DNA from: Candidatus Beckwithbacteria bacterium CG23_combo_of_CG06-09_8_20_14_all_47_9
GTDB lineage: Bacteria > Patescibacteriota > Microgenomatia > UBA1400 > CG1-02-47-37
Direction: 5' to 3'
Length of the DNA stretch: 14,602 bases
Assembly: GCA_002772455.1 (NCBI GenBank)
Contig: PCSQ01000119.1
Location: forward strand, 288 to 14,889
Shown: piece by piece, positions 13,216-14,602 of the stretch
How positions within the stretch are numbered: the stretch's first letter is position 1
Layout: the number at the start of each line of letters is the position of its first letter
Made by a program: the position numbers and the translations under genes
The notes under the pieces: generated by a model
The model's input: only the letters and a program-made list of their open reading frames with translations
The model's database searches: none
What the model was told of the DNA's origin: nothing

Positions 13216-14602
13216 ATGAAAACTCAAAAACTTGTCACCTATAAGGAAATTGCTAATATTTTAGGAGTAAGCCGCCAGGCAGTGCAAAAGCAACTAAAAG
13301 GAAAGATCTCTTCCGGAGAAATTAAAATTAAAATGCAGGGCAAGACTGAACAAATTATTTATAATTCATTACCCAAGGATATAAAAAATAGTCTCATTCA
13401 AGCCAGAAAAAATGCTCCGGCCTCGGCGAAAAAAATAATCGACAACCCTAAAAAAGATATCAATTTTGAAAAAGAACTTTGGGCCGCTGCCGATAAACTG
13501 CGGGGAAACGTTGACCCTTCGGAATATAAATACATTGTGCTTGGCTTGATCTTTTTAAAATACGTTTCTGATTCTTTTTACCAGCACCGGGAAAAACTAA
13601 AGCTGATGTTTAGCGACCCCAACAACCGGAAATACTTTATCCCTGATCAATCTGCCAGAGAAAAAATGCTTGAGGATAAAGAAATGTACCGGCGCAAGGC
13701 GGTATTTTACATTCCCACGGTGGCTCGATGGGAATATTTAAGGGAGAAAGCGGCCTTACCGAATATCGCCGAGTATATCGAAGGCGCTATGGAAGCAATT
13801 GAAAAGTCCAACCCGGAACAACTAGAGAACGTTTTACCTAAAAACTTTGTCCGCTTGCCGCTGGAAGCTAATATTATCGGCGAATTAGTTAATATTTTTT
13901 CGAAAATCAAATTTGACCATGATACGGATAAAGAAAAAGACATGTTAGGCAGGGTTTACGAATATTTTATTGGGCAGTTTGCCAACGCCGAAGGCAAACG
14001 CGGAGGGCAGTTTTTTACTCCAAGACCGTTAGTCAAGCTATTAGTCGAGATTTTAGAGCCGTTTGAAAACAGTCGGGTATTTGACCCGTGCTGCGGTAGC
14101 GGCGGCATGTTTGTCCAATCGACCCGGTTTTTGCAAGAGCATCATCAGGATGCGGCCAAAATCGCTGTTTTTGGCCAGGAAAGTAACAATACTACGATTA
14201 GGTTGTGCAAAATGAATCTGGCTATCAGGGGAATATTCGGGCAAGTATTGGCGGGGAACTCATATTACGATGATAAATTCCCCGATTTACGGGCGGATTT
14301 TGTACTCGCAAATCCTCCGTTTAATGCTGAATGGGATCCTGATAGGCTGACGGAAAAAGATCCCCGCCTAATGTACGGTACCCCGCCGGCTTCCAATGCC
14401 AATTTTATGTGGATCCAGCATTTTATTCAGCATTTGGCGCCCAACGGTATGGCCGGTTTTGTCATGGCTAACGGCGCTTTGGCCGTCGGCGGCAAAGAGG
14501 GAAAAATCAGAGAAAAAATTATTAATGACGATCTGATTGATGTCATTATTGCCTGTCCGCCCAAGCTGTTTTATAACGTGGGTTTACCGGTTTCGCTATG
14601 GT
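13216..14602 (+). CDS. hsdM: Type I restriction-modification DNA methyltransferase (HsdM) with N-terminal Mu-type HTH, 3'-truncated by window edge
   Basis: The frame is open from ATG 13216 to the window end (462 codons, no stop). Residues about 84-462 are HsdM, the N6-adenine methylation subunit that works with HsdS and HsdR. They include the N-terminal helical domain (LWAAADKLRGNVDPSEYKY, 89-107; LIFLKYVSDSF, 111-121) and the AVFYIPTVARWEYL-type segment. GGQFFTPR (263-270), SAM motif I FDPCCGSGGM (289-298) and catalytic motif IV NPPF (366-369) follow. Before this, residues 1-65 form an extra domain. A helix-turn-helix, VTYKEIANILGVSRQAVQKQL (7-27), leads into GKTEQIIYNSLPKDI (42-56), which matches the Mu transposase/repressor-type DNA-binding domain whose typical ending is x-Y-x-x-SLP. 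A basic linker (62-83) joins the two. The first 500 bp are visibly AT-richer than the neighbours (about 38% GC by count at 13381-13500). The added HTH may allow autoregulation or sequence targeting. Confidence 0.9.
   Translation, partial: MKTQKLVTYKEIANILGVSRQAVQKQLKGKISSGEIKIKMQGKTEQIIYNSLPKDIKNSLIQARKNAPASAKKIIDNPKKDINFEKELWAAADKLRGNVDPSEYKYIVLGLIFLKYVSDSFYQHREKLKLMFSDPNNRKYFIPDQSAREKMLEDKEMYRRKAVFYIPTVARWEYLREKAALPNIAEYIEGAMEAIEKSNPEQLENVLPKNFVRLPLEANIIGELVNIFSKIKFDHDTDKEKDMLGRVYEYFIGQFANAEGKRGGQFFTPRPLVKLLVEILEPFENSRVFDPCCGSGGMFVQSTRFLQEHHQDAAKIAVFGQESNNTTIRLCKMNLAIRGIFGQVLAGNSYYDDKFPDLRADFVLANPPFNAEWDPDRLTEKDPRLMYGTPPASNANFMWIQHFIQHLAPNGMAGFVMANGALAVGGKEGKIREKIINDDLIDVIIACPPKLFYNVGLPVSLW

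Noticed and set aside
1..14602. CRISPR arrays, insertion sequences, rRNA or tRNA genes
   Set aside because: No regularly spaced repeats, no transposase motifs apart from the Mu-like HTH fused to HsdM, no terminal inverted repeats, and no structural RNA signature were seen on reading both strands.

Overview
The window is gene-dense and almost entirely coding. It looks like a chromosomal segment of a small-genome bacterium, most likely a member of the Candidate Phyla Radiation (Patescibacteria, possibly the Microgenomates side). That placement is an inference from several features. Genes overlap by 4 to 86 bp. Shine-Dalgarno sequences are missing before nearly all starts. Several genes have a -10-like box 6-8 nt before the ATG, which suggests leaderless mRNAs. 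A GT2 domain is fused to a GT-C membrane glycosyltransferase, a combination I associate with these lineages. TGA is used as a stop (for example at 1087-1089), so the recoded Gracilibacteria/Absconditabacteria are excluded. I cannot assign a species.

Region 1 (1-10450) is a surface-polysaccharide or glycan assembly locus in three transcription blocks. The plus block 1-2000 holds the end of a Wzx/PST-type flippase and a CgeB-like glycosyltransferase. The minus block 4448-1915 holds a SAM methyltransferase and a methyltransferase-GT4 fusion, and it converges on the first block with an 86-bp coding overlap. The plus block 4478-10450 is an overlapping chain: two methyltransferases, a GT2/GT-C fusion, a GT2 protein lacking its N-terminal half, a compact GT-C-like membrane protein, and an O-antigen ligase/polymerase-type protein. 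Together these genes could build a methylated glycan on a lipid carrier (GT2, GT4, CgeB-like, methyltransferases), flip it (Wzx), extend or decorate it outside the membrane (GT-C proteins), and polymerise or transfer it (Wzy/WaaL-like).

Region 2 (10427-11137, minus) is one membrane-anchored protein with two Ig-like domains. It converges on the ligase gene and diverges from region 3.

Region 3 (11138-14602, plus) differs in character. It holds individually promoted genes: a frameshifted remnant of a small gene, a 79-codon orphan ORF, a DUF2130 protein with a PD-(D/E)xK-type nuclease signature, an intact paralogue of the remnant (133 aa), and the first 462 codons of a type I restriction-modification methyltransferase (HsdM). 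The HsdM carries an extra N-terminal helix-turn-helix domain resembling the Mu transposase/repressor DNA-binding domain. Its beginning is clearly poorer in GC than its neighbours. Region 3 looks like an accessory or defence segment attached to the glycan locus. HsdS and HsdR, if present, lie beyond the window.
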